Part shown: positions 29,001-38,893 of the stretch, one piece after another
Position numbering within the stretch: the stretch's first letter is position 1
Layout: each line of letters starts with the position of its first letter
NCBI GenBank assembly: GCA_003194525.1
Contig: NBIV01000387.1
Coordinates: 1 to 48,572, forward strand
Direction of reading: 5' to 3'
DNA: 48,572 nt
Origin: Gracilariopsis chorda
Lineage: Eukaryota; Rhodophyta; Florideophyceae; Gracilariales; Gracilariaceae
Program-made: the position numbers and the translations under genes
Notes under the pieces: model-generated
The model's input: only the letters and a program-made list of their open reading frames with translations
Database searches by the model: none
Told to the model about the DNA's origin: nothing

Positions 29001-29916
29001 GCAAGTGAGTACGGCTTGATAGCACTGTTGCCGCGCTATGGGAAGAAGGATTTTGACAATTCATGAGCGAGCAATACTGCCAGCGGTAGCGATCGCTAAC
29101 CCTTATCCCTACCTGTACCTGTTAATTCTTTAACAACAGCACTTCATGGACGCAAGTGAGACGCATCTAAATGTTCTGCTTGTCGATGCAAAAGAACACG
29201 AATGATTTTCATAAGCAGTAGTAGCGTCTGCGTACAGTACACCCCCTTTGAAAACCGTTAGTTGCCTGTACAGTATGTACGCATGTTCAGACCCATTGAC
29301 ACGGAAAACGTAAGGGTTGACCCATTTGAAGGGCTAGATAGCCTTATACGGTACTACAGCCTTAAACATTGTCCAGGTTTCAGAAGTGGCCGCACATCCC
29401 ACCCGGATCCGCGAATTATTCTCCCTGAGAATAAGGGGCACTCTCATTACACAAATTCAAAGGCAAATTACGCAAACATTGTTGAAGAAGCCGGGAGATG
29501 CGAAGCATTCCGGAGATCCAGCGGCAGTATAGATTCATCATTTTAAGGATCAAGACGTGCTTGGTTGTGACGCACCGCTCACTTTCAGTTGGACAGCCAA
29601 ACAACAGATAGAAGTTGCTCTGATAGATGGTATATTCTGGTAGGCATTACCAATTCTAAAAAGAGTACGTACACAGCCGAAACCAACGCAGGCGTGTACT
29701 CTTTTTAAGTGCATCCGAAACTACGCCCTTGTCCGACACGAAATAGAAGTCACAGAACGCGTACAACATAATCTATCCCGAGTGTACATATAGAAGACAT
29801 CTGTGGTTCCGGCTTAGATAGCGCGCACATTTAGACCTAGCCTCTGTTCAAAGAGGGAACAGTTGTCCACTACCAACGAGGAAGCTTAGCATTGACGTTC
29901 TCACCAACCAACCATC
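29001..29916. other. Non-coding stretch with a hairpin
   Basis: No recognised gene. A 94-codon plus-strand frame (29262-29546) has no features. At about 29659-29719 an 11-base inverted repeat (AAAAAGAGTAC and GTACTCTTTTT) encloses a loop of about 35 bases; it could be the remains of a small inverted-repeat element. Confidence 0.35.
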
Positions 29917-30522
29917 CTATCGTATTATAGGATAGGAACGAGGAGCAGTTGTTTTGATCCTGTGGTGGGTTGTAGTGTCAAGTTGGGAAGAGAGCGACTT
30001 TCGGGGCAATTGTGGTTGAGTTGGAGGGGACGGAGGAATATGTGATACTTCTGAAAGCATCTCTTTCGTGGAGGGCAGTTTGAGCAGCGGCTCAACACGA
30101 GGCCGAGAAGCGCGCATCGAAAGAGCAGGCGATCGTATACGAATTCTGAGAGAAATTTTGTCAGCCGGAAGTGTGAGTGCTGTTCTCGAACGTTTCGAAC
30201 GATAGTACCGTTTGGAATATCGCTTGCGGGGCGGAAGGATGGGTGGAACGTGGGTGAGCGAGCGGAGTATATGCGGATGGAGAGGCGTCAGTGGCAATGG
30301 CGGTGGCGGTGGAGCAGGCGGGAGAGTGCGGAAACGTTCGGTAGAAAGGTTGAGGGTTTCTTTGTGGTTATCGTCGTAGAGAATGGTGTGGCGTTTGTCG
30401 GGGAGGGCGCGGATGATGGTGGCAGGGTAGAACACGTTGTCCAGCGGCCAGAAGACGGCGATGCGAGCGCCGACTGGCGGCACCATAGCGGCGGTGGGGG
30501 CGGGAGAGCGGGCGCGAAGCAT
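29917..30522 (-). CDS. Tudor-like (royal-family) domain protein
   Basis: An intact frame of 201 residues. Residues about 13-65 read VPPVGARIAVFWPLDNVFYP, TIIRALP and ILYDDNHKETLNLSTERFRTL, the pattern of a Tudor/agenet-like barrel that binds methylated histone tails or arginine: aromatic FWPxDxxFYP, then YDDxxxExLNLxxE. The rest is low complexity, very rich in Pro and basic residues, with a KRYSKRYYRSKRSR cluster that could bind nucleic acid or act as a nuclear signal. It stands head-to-head with a decayed Tudor-like copy at 30914. The low-complexity tail makes the exact end less certain. Confidence 0.55.
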   Translation of the reverse strand: MLRARSPAPTAAMVPPVGARIAVFWPLDNVFYPATIIRALPDKRHTILYDDNHKETLNLSTERFRTLPPAPPPPPLPLTPLHPHILRSLTHVPPILPPRKRYSKRYYRSKRSRTALTLPADKISLRIRIRSPALSMRASRPRVEPLLKLPSTKEMLSEVSHIPPSPPTQPQLPRKSLSSQLDTTTHHRIKTTAPRSYPIIR

Positions 30523-30913
30523 TGCGGCGGACGCGTTTCGTAGCGGTCAGGCGGCGGCGGTCGCGAGCGCGAGCGCTGGCGGCGTGCACTGGGAGGCCTC
30601 CGGATGCTGAAGAGGCGGTGCTCAGGGCTGACGCGCAAGTCCGGCACACCAAACAGACAGTAAAGTTGGTAGCGCTTTACAGCACGCGAGTGCGTCACGG
30701 CTCGTCGTCCACGCTGACAAACGCTTCATCTAACTATCAATTTCGAAAAGTGGCCAATCACAATCCGCACCACGCAGCGCATATGGTCCATCCAACTGCC
30801 ACACTACGTGGCAATCATGGTCCATGACCCAAACCGCTCCGGTGTTGCTGTTGTTTGTCGATACCGCCAATGTCCCTGCCCCCTCAACCTCCACGTCCCC
30901 ATCCATGCTGCTT

Positions 30914-31050
30914 GTCGATGCGAGAATCGCGCTGCTTTGGCCGCTGTATCCTGCTTTTCACTCGGGCACATTCATATGAAGCTCACCGACACGTCATACG
31001 GTACGACGACATTGATGCGGAATGTCCAGCCTCGCGACAGGAACTCTACA
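30914..31050 (+). pseudogene. Decayed Tudor-like domain, head-to-head with the intact one
   Basis: One frame gives VDARIALLWPLYPAFHSGTF, matching the first strands of the Tudor-like domain on the other strand. After a one-base shift near 30972, another frame gives VIRYDDIDAECPASRQELYK, matching the YDDxxxE part. The frame ends soon after in Pro-rich sequence. The two genes are divergent, with starts about 400 bases apart, which suggests an old inverted duplication followed by loss of this copy. Confidence 0.45.
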
Positions 31051-31211
31051 AAATTATCTCACTCCACCTTCCACCCGCCCCGCCGAACTGCCCCCCCCCT
31101 AAGGAAAAACCAACTCGAACCCCTAGCGACGCGAGTGGTATAGCATCTTCGCAATTCACTGAAACCTTCTACCACACTTGGATTCTCCCTCAATATTTGC
31201 TTGATGTATAG

Positions 31212-31877
31212 AGAACACACACTCTTTATAACCACTCACACAAACCAGCCTTGTTCTACCTTCACCGCAATGCTCCCATGCACCCACCTGAAACTCTTTC
31301 ATAAACTTAAACTCTACGCTAATTTGAATCTGCAATCTACGGGCCTTCCTCTGCAGTACTTGCTCAAAATCAGTCTCCGAGAAGCGGCACTTCTTACTTG
31401 TACACACTCACAACTGTGTCTACCCAGCCTATATATATGCCACAGCCAACCTTTCCCAAACGTCCTCAGACATAGAAAATAGACTAATTGCATCTCGTCT
31501 GGTACTATTATGCTGATGCTGCTAATGGTTAAACTTTCTACTGAGCTCGACAGGTTCCACAATGATCGACCTCTTCCAGTTCGGAAGGATCCGAACTGCT
31601 CGAACTCGCCGGGTTTTGGACTGATTCTGCGGCAGACTTGAGAACAAATTCAGACCGTTACTGCTCTTGACGTTCGCAGCCAGAACGAGCAGCATATAAC
31701 AGAACTAATGACGTTTCATCAGTTTCGGAAGCATCTGCATCTGAGCAGATGAGTTCTTTCGCCGTCGGGAGTGCATCTTTGTGCATTGTATTCGTCTCAG
31801 TGCGACAGTAGCTCGTCTGCTTTCCGACAGTTGCTCGTCGGGTATCCCTTCCAGCGCGGTAGAACAAAGACTTTTAT
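31212..31877. other. Non-coding stretch
   Basis: No recognised gene, repeat or RNA. Open frames on both strands overlap each other and have no protein-like features. Confidence 0.3.
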
Positions 31878-32196
31878 GGGCGTCAAAGTTGTCGTAGCCC
31901 ATCTGGAATCACGATGCTAAATCGCTTTGCGCTGGATACCGTTGTGGTGAGGGACCACTGCAAGGTATTACAGTAGCGAGTCCCGCTCAGGGCACATGCA
32001 GTTCCGCCCGTCGAGGTGTACCGACCTTCCGAAACGGCTATAAAACACTAGTTACGCCGGATGAGGAAGCCAAATTGAGGCGATTGGTCTAATAGGGGAA
32101 TTTAGCCGTCGAATAGATAATTAGTATTCTACTTGTAGAAAGCGAATACCGTTGCCTTGGAATTAGAGGCACGTGCCCGTAACCACACACACACAC
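31878..32196. repeat. Dispersed repeat, copy 2
   Basis: Partner of 25811-26150, same orientation, ending in an AC tract. It is slightly shorter and carries a few indels. The two copies are about 6 kb apart. Confidence 0.7.
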
Positions 32197-32199
32197 AAA

Positions 32200-34400
32200 G
32201 ACCTTTATTCACTCTAAACGTAAACAATGGAGTGGGTGCGCGGGAAACAAAAGACGAAGACGAAGAAGTGGAAACCGATCGACCAAAACGGTATCCTTGT
32301 CCCTCGTTGAGCCGAAAACTATTGTCATGGTTTGAGCCTTATGTAGAAATTCGCGGAGTGGCGCAGCGGGTCAGAAGTTACCGCCACCCACGATTCAAGT
32401 TCATACTGGTCGACTGAAGCCATCATTAACTCAGTGCGTAATGATCTTACCACAGTTCTATCAACGTCCTGTTCCAGTTGTGTCCTCCAATGAAATCACT
32501 TGAAGAACATAATTTAATCAAAGCAGGTTCAGAAACAACTCTCAAGAACACAGTAGAAGTGTTAACTACGTAATGGTGTGGCCGCAATTAAATGGGCATG
32601 TGGAAAGGGCGCCATAGGTGGGGTTTGAGAGGCAAACGAACGGACATGAGAGAGCAGAGAGGGAGGCTCGAGCAGCGCCGTCGCCGTTGCATTTATATTC
32701 TGTTGCCGCGTTCTTACAGCCTTCCAGAACAGCGCGGTTAGAATACAGCTTATCGATACGCTCGGCGTAGGTCAAAGCATTGACTGGCTCGCTGTTTCTC
32801 GTGTCCGTTCATTTCATATCTGCTCACTACGAGACAGGACCATAAATTCCATCTGCAATTCAACCGCAAACAATTATTGTCAAATGGAGCCTACTCAGGC
32901 AAATTGGTGCCCTTTTTGGCCCTCTTGCATGTGTAAAAGCCTTCTCTTGCCCTCTTTATCATAGGTAACGGGGGGGAAGGGTGAAGGGGGGCGGGGGGGT
33001 GAGGGGGGTGCTCAAAGGGCATTGTACGGGTCAAATCTAATCTAATCACAATGTACTAGATTGCGTTTGACGCTTTGTCATCATGTGGCATTTTAAGACG
33101 CTTCGAACACATCTTCCAAGTCCCAATGTTTTACACGCATTCCATCTCTATGCACATATGTGCTTTATCTAATTACAAAAGTCTAGAGTATCTTCTTTTA
33201 TTAGCACCAATGTTAGGCTGTGATGAGGGAGCTTTCTCTCGTAGAATTTGACAAAACGCTTGCCAAATTTCGGCACAATTCGCAACACAGGTGTTCTGAT
33301 ATTCTACTACATCCAACTCTCTACAGAGAGCAACAGACAGTGAAGATTAGGGTCTAGGCTGACTGCTAACACAGCCAGTGAATGGCAGTGCAATTTAGAA
33401 GTATTAGCTGACAGCAACCGACAACAGCTGGAGTCAATCATGCGCTCCAAACAGTGATAGACATTTAAAACACAACAACCTCTCTCCCTATGGACAACGG
33501 CGGAGAGGGACGATCTTGATGCTGAAAGGGTTTGCCCGCATCGATTGACCTGAGCACAGATCATGTCAACAGACAGGCACACGCTCCGAACTTCAAGAAG
33601 CCCGCCAACAAGCTACCTTGTGGGGGGATGTCAGTCGTTCCATCTACCTTTGTCCCATCTATCTTTGTCCAGCAGAAAAGGTATTAACCGTTCGCTGTGC
33701 TTGTAGATATATGTAATTGGAGCGGGACAGGTCTATACGATATTTAGAGAACGTTATGTGAAAGGGAGATGAACAGATTAATATGTACCCCAATACATAC
33801 GAAATGTTTACAACCGGCTGTTATTCCATTCCGCCGTAACGTCTGGTACCGACGCATAGGCTACTGCAATGCTTGGATCTTGGACGTACAAAACAATTCA
33901 ATCGTTGTTTAGGATAAATGATAGAATGTAGATCGTTAGAAGAGAGTGTTTTGTCCTGAAGAACATTAGCGTAGCTAGGCACTAATGATAACTACGCAGG
34001 AAGTAAAACGTTCTAATTAGATTCTAATTCTAACGGTATGGTGAGAGGCAATGAGCTCCAGAGGGGTTCTAGTCGCCTAAAATAGGAAGTGTGGAGGCTA
34101 GGCAGTAAATCGACAAGTTCTGCAGCGATGTATCAGAGCTGGAGGACTGCACATTAACATTTGTGTCTGCAGCTCTGACAGCAATTTTGTGTCCAGGGGT
34201 GAGAAATCTACGAGAACGGACCAACGAACAAACCGAACATAACTACGCGGTAACGCAGCAAGGTGTAGCGGTTACAGGTGAGTACGCGACATACACACCC
34301 TGTGCCCAACGCTCATATTGGGCACTATTCTAAGTTGGGCATTAATCCAAAGCAATACGCTCGCATTGTGACCTTGAGAGACTATTCTCTCAATAAGTCT
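32200..34400. other. Long gene-poor stretch
   Basis: No convincing gene. A strongly G-rich tract (32970-33009) with runs of 6-7 G could form a quadruplex. Near 33638-33670 a 17-base unit (CCATCTACCTTTGTC) is repeated once in tandem. A short open frame at 33307-33582 on the minus strand has no features. Otherwise nothing is seen. Confidence 0.35.
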
Positions 34401-34728
34401 CGCAACCTCGATTTGTTGGCCAAGGTCAAGTCTAGTCCGTTTTTGGATCGGTCCAGGTCGTTCTGTTCCCACGACGGCTTCATGGTTTACGAAAACCAGT
34501 TGACAGCGGGCGACAGAGGTGATTGGACAATGCTAAGCGCAGGCCGACACCAAAGACCGCCCTCTAAGTATGCCACATGCTGCCGGGTGGCATTAATCCG
34601 AGGGAGGCACTGCTCAAAGTGGCACTATTGTGAGGGCCCCCGTCTCCCTGTCTTTTTCTCCAGGCGGCTCATATACGGCTCTTGTTGGATGAATTAGACA
34701 AACTGGCCGTGCACAACAAAGGCGCCTT

Positions 34729-34736
34729 CGTAATAG
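34729..34736. repeat. MITE target site duplication, left (CGTAATAG)
   Basis: 8-bp direct repeat flanking the MITE; the second copy is at 34917-34924. Confidence 0.9.
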
Positions 34737-34916
34737 CAGGGGCGTATTTGTGACTAACCACTTTGCCACATGAAGTAGTCATTTGTCAATACTTTTCCAA
34801 AAATGGTAGTCAAAACCCTTCAATAATAATCAAAAATAGGATGATGACTACTTTTGCCGAGGTAGTCAGTCACATTCCCCATTATGGCAAAATAGTCAGT
34901 CACAAATACGCCCCTG
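34737..34916. mobile_element. hAT-type MITE, 180 bp
   Basis: The ends are perfect 19-base inverted repeats (CAGGGGCGTATTTGTGACT), and the element is flanked by the 8-bp duplication CGTAATAG. The CAGGGGCG start and 8-bp duplication are hallmarks of the hAT superfamily. It has no coding capacity. TAGTCA-like motifs recur near both ends (for example GAAGTAGTCATTTGTCA and GAGGTAGTCAGTCACA), as expected for subterminal transposase-binding sites. It must be mobilised by a hAT transposase elsewhere. The perfect ends point to a recent insertion. Confidence 0.92.
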
Positions 34917-34924
34917 CGTAATAG
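34917..34924. repeat. MITE target site duplication, right (CGTAATAG)
   Basis: Second copy of the 8-bp duplication at 34729-34736. Confidence 0.9.
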
Positions 34925-35355
34925 TGAGGTGGCGCATACTGATGAAAGAAGCATGCGATGACCAACTCCAGCTAGTAGACCACAATCTCCCAGATTACTT
35001 TGATCGGGAAATAGGTTCTTGGCATGCGGCTAGTCACCGATCCAACCCCAACACAGATGACCAACGCACTTTCCAAACCGGGTCTTAATACAACATGACT
35101 TGGGAGGCCAAAACCCTTTTGCAAATTGGATGGCTGCGTTCTGTAGGATTTGGGCTAAAGAAGGAAACGGGTGATCGTTACATCAACTGTAGCATCGTGG
35201 TGCACGAAAAGCAACACAATCCATAAGAAACAAACAGTAAACTTCACATGTTGCAGTTATACTGTGGCTGCGACCCAAATCGTCTCTTCAGGCGCTCCTC
35301 CGCACCAGGCACGCGCACGAAGAGACGATTGCAGCTCATGAGCGCGAAATAAGCT

Positions 35356-36426
35356 TCAGAAGGGTCCCGGTGAATAATAGGACGGAGTGGCACAGCTCTT
35401 AAGCGGCCGCGGATTGATGATGGCAGGGAACAACGTCGGATTTTGCGCATGGGTGATATCGAAGTACCGCTCCACGTGCCTTTCCTGCTCAGCAACGCGA
35501 GCCGCCTGCGTCTCATTGCCCGCGACGGGCTGCGCAATGAGGCGCGCGCTATCATCGTCCAGCTGGCTCGCGTCAGAAGTGGTCTGAAACGACTCCATTT
35601 GCCGCCGATTATCATCATGCTTGGCGATGATACGCAGTTTGATGATGCACAACGCGATCAGTAGTGCGATGCAATCGTAGCCATGGTCGGCGTCGGGCAC
35701 GGTCTCGAAGACATCGGCGTAGCAATCTGCGCTGCCGTACAGCCAGTCGCACTCGGTGGACTGCTCGTGCAACGCGTCGATAGACTCCTCGGTGTCTTGC
35801 GTGGACAGACGGCGCATCCAGTGCGTGATGAACGCAGCGCAGCGCGCGTCTTGGTTGAGACGGAGCAGCGTGAATGGCACAACGTCGCGCAAACCAAGAT
35901 TATCGGACAAAATGAGTCGCAGAAGCTCAAGACGATGCGTGAGCGCCTTGTTCAACAGCGGCGCCACCTCGTACCAGTGCGCCATTTCCTCGATGCGGGT
36001 GGCGAGCTCGCAGCGCGCGCGACAGTAGTCGCGCGTCTCTAAAATGCCCCAGAAATGACCGACGTGCTGGTGGAAGACGTTGCGCGGCGGATGGGTGATA
36101 TTCTCCAGCCTGAGCGGACCGGTGTACGCGGAGAGCTGGCGCGTGTGTTCGTCGACGTTTCGCTGTAGTTGGCTGAGGCGCTTGCCCTCGGCTTTATGCT
36201 CGGGGAAGTCGTGACGCTGACAGGTGACGTAGCAGTAGTAAGCCAGCTTGCAGTGCGAACACGCCTTGAGTCTGCGGTTTTGCGAGGCATAGGCGCGCTC
36301 GAAACACGCTTTGCAGCATCAAGTGGGGCTGGTGTTGGGATCGGTGCCATCGAATGGCGGATTGCTCTGTCGAATGCGATCCAGGATGGAGTCCAAGTCG
36401 CTGGGCGCCTCGGACGGCGACGGCAT
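35356..36426 (-). pseudogene. MYND zinc-finger protein with one in-frame TGA
   Basis: One frame of 357 codons from the ATG at 36424-36426 is broken only by TGA at 36319-36321. The N-terminus is Pro/Ser/Asp-rich. Straight after the TGA comes a MYND-type finger: CKAC, then CSHC, YYCYVTCQRHDFPEHK. The final Cys of the usual CxxxC-H-C pattern is replaced, so zinc site 2 may be incomplete. The rest is helical (HWYEVAPLLNKALTHRLELL, LTTHWMRR-like repeats) with an acidic patch and no SET domain. MYND fingers bind proline-rich partners. The start lies 115 bases from that of the VPS45 remnant on the other strand. The TGA may be a nonsense mutation from CGA; a functional readthrough is less likely. Confidence 0.6.
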
Positions 36427-36541
36427 TGCGGTGCAACGGTGACGGTTGCAACGCAAGTGGCGGCCGTTCTGCTATCGCGAGCACCTGCAAAGCTTGGGCG
36501 CTTTTAAACTCTCATCGCGGATCTGCTTTACGTAAAAGGGT

Positions 36542-37018
36542 ATGCCACGTGCCCACGTTACTGTGACAGAGGGCGGTTCGAAGAAATGCGCAGCTGCCGT
36601 AGAGGTACCGTTGGTAGGTTCAGGGCCTCCAAGACTCCGGCAGTTGGTGGAGTATGTTACCAAGCTGGTTGGTGACTCTGACGACATAAAGGCATCGACT
36701 TAATGAAGAAACAGCCAAGGTAGTAATTCTTATCACGTTTCAATCAGACCTACTAAAGAGACAAGTGCTTTTGATCGAAAAGCTTAACGCCCACCGTACT
36801 CAGGACTTGTCTCATATGTCCGCGGTTAGATTTCTTCGCCCCACCGGTGAAAATGTCCATATTTTGCGAAAAGAGCTTCGAGAACCTCATTACAAGTCTT
36901 ATGCGGTTGTGTTCAGTAACGTTGTTCGTCGAACGCTTGTCTAGGAAATTGCGGACGCTAATGAAATGGTATAGTATGGAAGAGGCAAGGAATGGCGACT
37001 ATGGGGAGTCTACTCTTG
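36542..37018 (+). pseudogene. VPS45: VPS45-like SM-family protein, N-terminal remnant
   Basis: VPS45 is a Sec1/Munc18-family protein that controls SNARE assembly in trans-Golgi to endosome traffic. From the ATG at 36542 the frame reads to RLRQLVEYVTKLVGDSDDIK. After a one-base shift near 36699 it continues with NEETAKVVILITFQSDLLKR, VRFLRPTGENVHILRKEL and SYAVVFSNVVRRTLV, matching the first domain of VPS45. A TAG follows (36942-36944), then EIADANEM, another shift, and a degraded piece ending near 37018. Only about the first 150 of some 560 residues are present. It is divergently arranged with the MYND pseudogene. Confidence 0.65.
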
Positions 37019-37495
37019 ATGCATCCATGCATTGCTGTTTTACAGGTAGTACAACAGTTTGTTTGGGCATCATCTTGTCTGATGTATTGGAACGGGTTTC
37101 TGCAAAAACAGGATTAAGGAATGACTATATATATACCGTATTTTTTAAAATACGGCATTGGAACGGGCTGTTAAGTTATACAGTTACAAAAATTCTGTCG
37201 ATAAGAAATTCGGGACTGGCGTAGTATAGCGTTAGGTCAAGTTATACAGGACAAGATATCTGTCGATAACATATAACCAATCATCACATGCCCCGTCTGA
37301 CACCAATCGCTATATATTATAATCACACATATTTTATGGAATGGCCAAATTTATCGGTCATTTCGTGACCATGCAGAGTGTCTACCAACGGTACGAAGGT
37401 ACAGGGATGTGTCTTCCTGGTCAGCTTCAATTCGGTCTTGCACTCTGGGCTCAACACATATGCTCCCTGCTGACGGAAACACACCACTTGTTCAA
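37019..37495. other. Repeat-bearing spacer
   Basis: No gene. A GTTATACAG-(20-25)-TGTCGATAA unit occurs twice in tandem (about 37173-37205 and 37239-37270), and TGGAACGGG occurs twice (37089, 37158). A 9-base perfect inverted repeat around CCGTATTTT sits at 37136-37155. The pattern suggests a decayed small repeat array. Confidence 0.4.
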
Positions 37496-38227
37496 TTAGA
37501 TATGCATCTGCTTGCGCTCCATTCTCACGCAACGCGTCCACACCGTCTCGGAGCCGCACTGGTTGGCGACATTGACGCTGCGCAGAAATTTTTTGATGTT
37601 GCCGCTCATCTTGGCGTTGTGGTTTGTGCTGAAGTTCTTCGAGGCTTCGGATCTTAACCACATCCTTAAGTCTTTGCACGTGTTCTCCCAGCCCTCCTTG
37701 AACGGGGCGCCTCCCAGTGCCATGTACCTGATATTCGGCAGCACCTTGCAAATGTCGTACACCGCATGCGCTGGGCAATTGCCACGCTCCGGGTGAAACA
37801 GCCTGTTCTCATTCTTGCGCCTCTGAAACTGGCCTGGAGTGGCGCCCTTGTAAATGCAATCACAGCACTGTTCACACACGGAGTACACAAAATAATCGAG
37901 CTGCATCTTGGAAGTGGGGTTCCACGCCTTCACCTGCGACGCTCTCTTCCCGTCGCAAGGGTTTATATCCACGTAACGCTGGAGCTTGGCCTTGCACCCA
38001 GGCGCATCGAGATTGTAGATAGATTTGCAGTCCTTAAAGCCACCGTTCTCTTTCACAAGCCTGAGCGTGCACTTGGAGCACAATTCGCGTGGCAAGCGCA
38101 CCTGTCTACACATAGAATTTAAGGATTGCTTATCCATATGGCACGGAAGATCTTCGCGCATCGCCTCGATGCGTGGGTTCATAGTGAGCGCACAAAGAAA
38201 AGCAAGCATCCATAGAACACGACCCAT
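37496..38227 (-). CDS. Cysteine-rich secreted protein
   Basis: An intact frame of 243 residues from the ATG at 38225-38227. The frame is open another 130 codons upstream, but this start gives a clear signal peptide (MGRVLWMLAFLCALTM, cleavage likely near RIEA). The mature part has about 19 Cys, including CSKCTLRLVKENGGFKDC, the cluster VCEQCCDCIYKGA and RGNCPAHAVYDICKVLPNIR, so it is likely heavily disulphide-bonded and extracellular. The ending is basic with single Cys. I have the impression that this pattern forms a multi-member family in red algae, but cannot confirm it and know no function. No damage is seen. Confidence 0.7.
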   Translation of the reverse strand: MGRVLWMLAFLCALTMNPRIEAMREDLPCHMDKQSLNSMCRQVRLPRELCSKCTLRLVKENGGFKDCKSIYNLDAPGCKAKLQRYVDINPCDGKRASQVKAWNPTSKMQLDYFVYSVCEQCCDCIYKGATPGQFQRRKNENRLFHPERGNCPAHAVYDICKVLPNIRYMALGGAPFKEGWENTCKDLRMWLRSEASKNFSTNHNAKMSGNIKKFLRSVNVANQCGSETVWTRCVRMERKQMHI

Positions 38228-38873
38228 CTCAAAGCGCAACAAGATACAGCGCAGACGATGGCTGCCAATGTGGGAGAACGGCGGTATCTTTGCTCTACTC
38301 AATCTGTCGATCTGATGTCTTAAGTACCGCCAGATGTACTGTTTTGCATCTTGCTTTGCATTTTTCAGCCGCTTCAAACCCGTGTAATGCTTCATAGATA
38401 ATGAGCAATTTGCGTTGTTCAGTTGCGAACCCACAAGGTTTTCTAGAACACTACGAAAGATAAAGAGCACGTTGTCTCGCGACTTCATCTCGTCCTCTCG
38501 CGATCGATTCTCAATGAATGGACAGTACAGCTTTGCATCCTGCCTGTCGATTAACGACAACCCACCGTGTGTCGGACGGTGATGGTAGTTGTCAGCTATC
38601 TCAGAATACGGAAACAAAGGCGCTTTACTCTCGATGCTTTAGAACTGCATCGACTCCGCAAGATCTTGAGAGAGCCAGACCCTGTCGGAGATTACATAGG
38701 TGGCTGCTCTTCCTCTAGTCCCACCCACCGTTCAAAAGCAATAACGGAGAGCAAGACCCACTTAGGGTTGACAATATCTTGTACTTTTTCCTCTCCTGAT
38801 GGCTCGTATTTTCTCGCCGAAAGATAGCAGGTTGCTCATCTGTATACATACTAGTCTCTATCGGATCGGTGCA

Positions 38874-38893
38874 CTGACCTCATATGAGGTCAG
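38874..38893. repeat. Perfect 20-bp palindrome
   Basis: CTGACCTCATATGAGGTCAG is its own reverse complement. It could bind a dimeric protein or extrude a cruciform; no gene is adjacent. Confidence 0.7.

Larger units (their letters stand above)
34577..35089 (+). pseudogene. Gene remnant interrupted by a MITE, unknown family
   Basis: One frame reads MLPGGINPREALLKVALL, a TGA, then in the same frame an AAHIRLLLDELDKLAVHNKG helix and FVI, where a MITE interrupts. If the MITE and one target copy are set aside, the frame continues with VRWRILMKEACDDQLQLVD, NLPDYFDREIGSWHAASHR and ends at a TAA. The protein-like composition over about 110 codons shows a former coding exon. A further coding-like piece (EAKTLLQIGWLRSVGFGLKK) follows near 35105-35220. 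I do not recognise the family. Confidence 0.45.

Noticed and set aside
30250..30543. 97-codon plus-strand frame opposite the Tudor-like gene
   Set aside because: Arg/Gly/Trp-rich mirror of the Pro-rich coding strand; no independent support.
34278..34697. 139-codon plus-strand frame before the MITE
   Set aside because: Begins with GTG and overlaps a different frame (from 34577) that continues sensibly across the MITE site.
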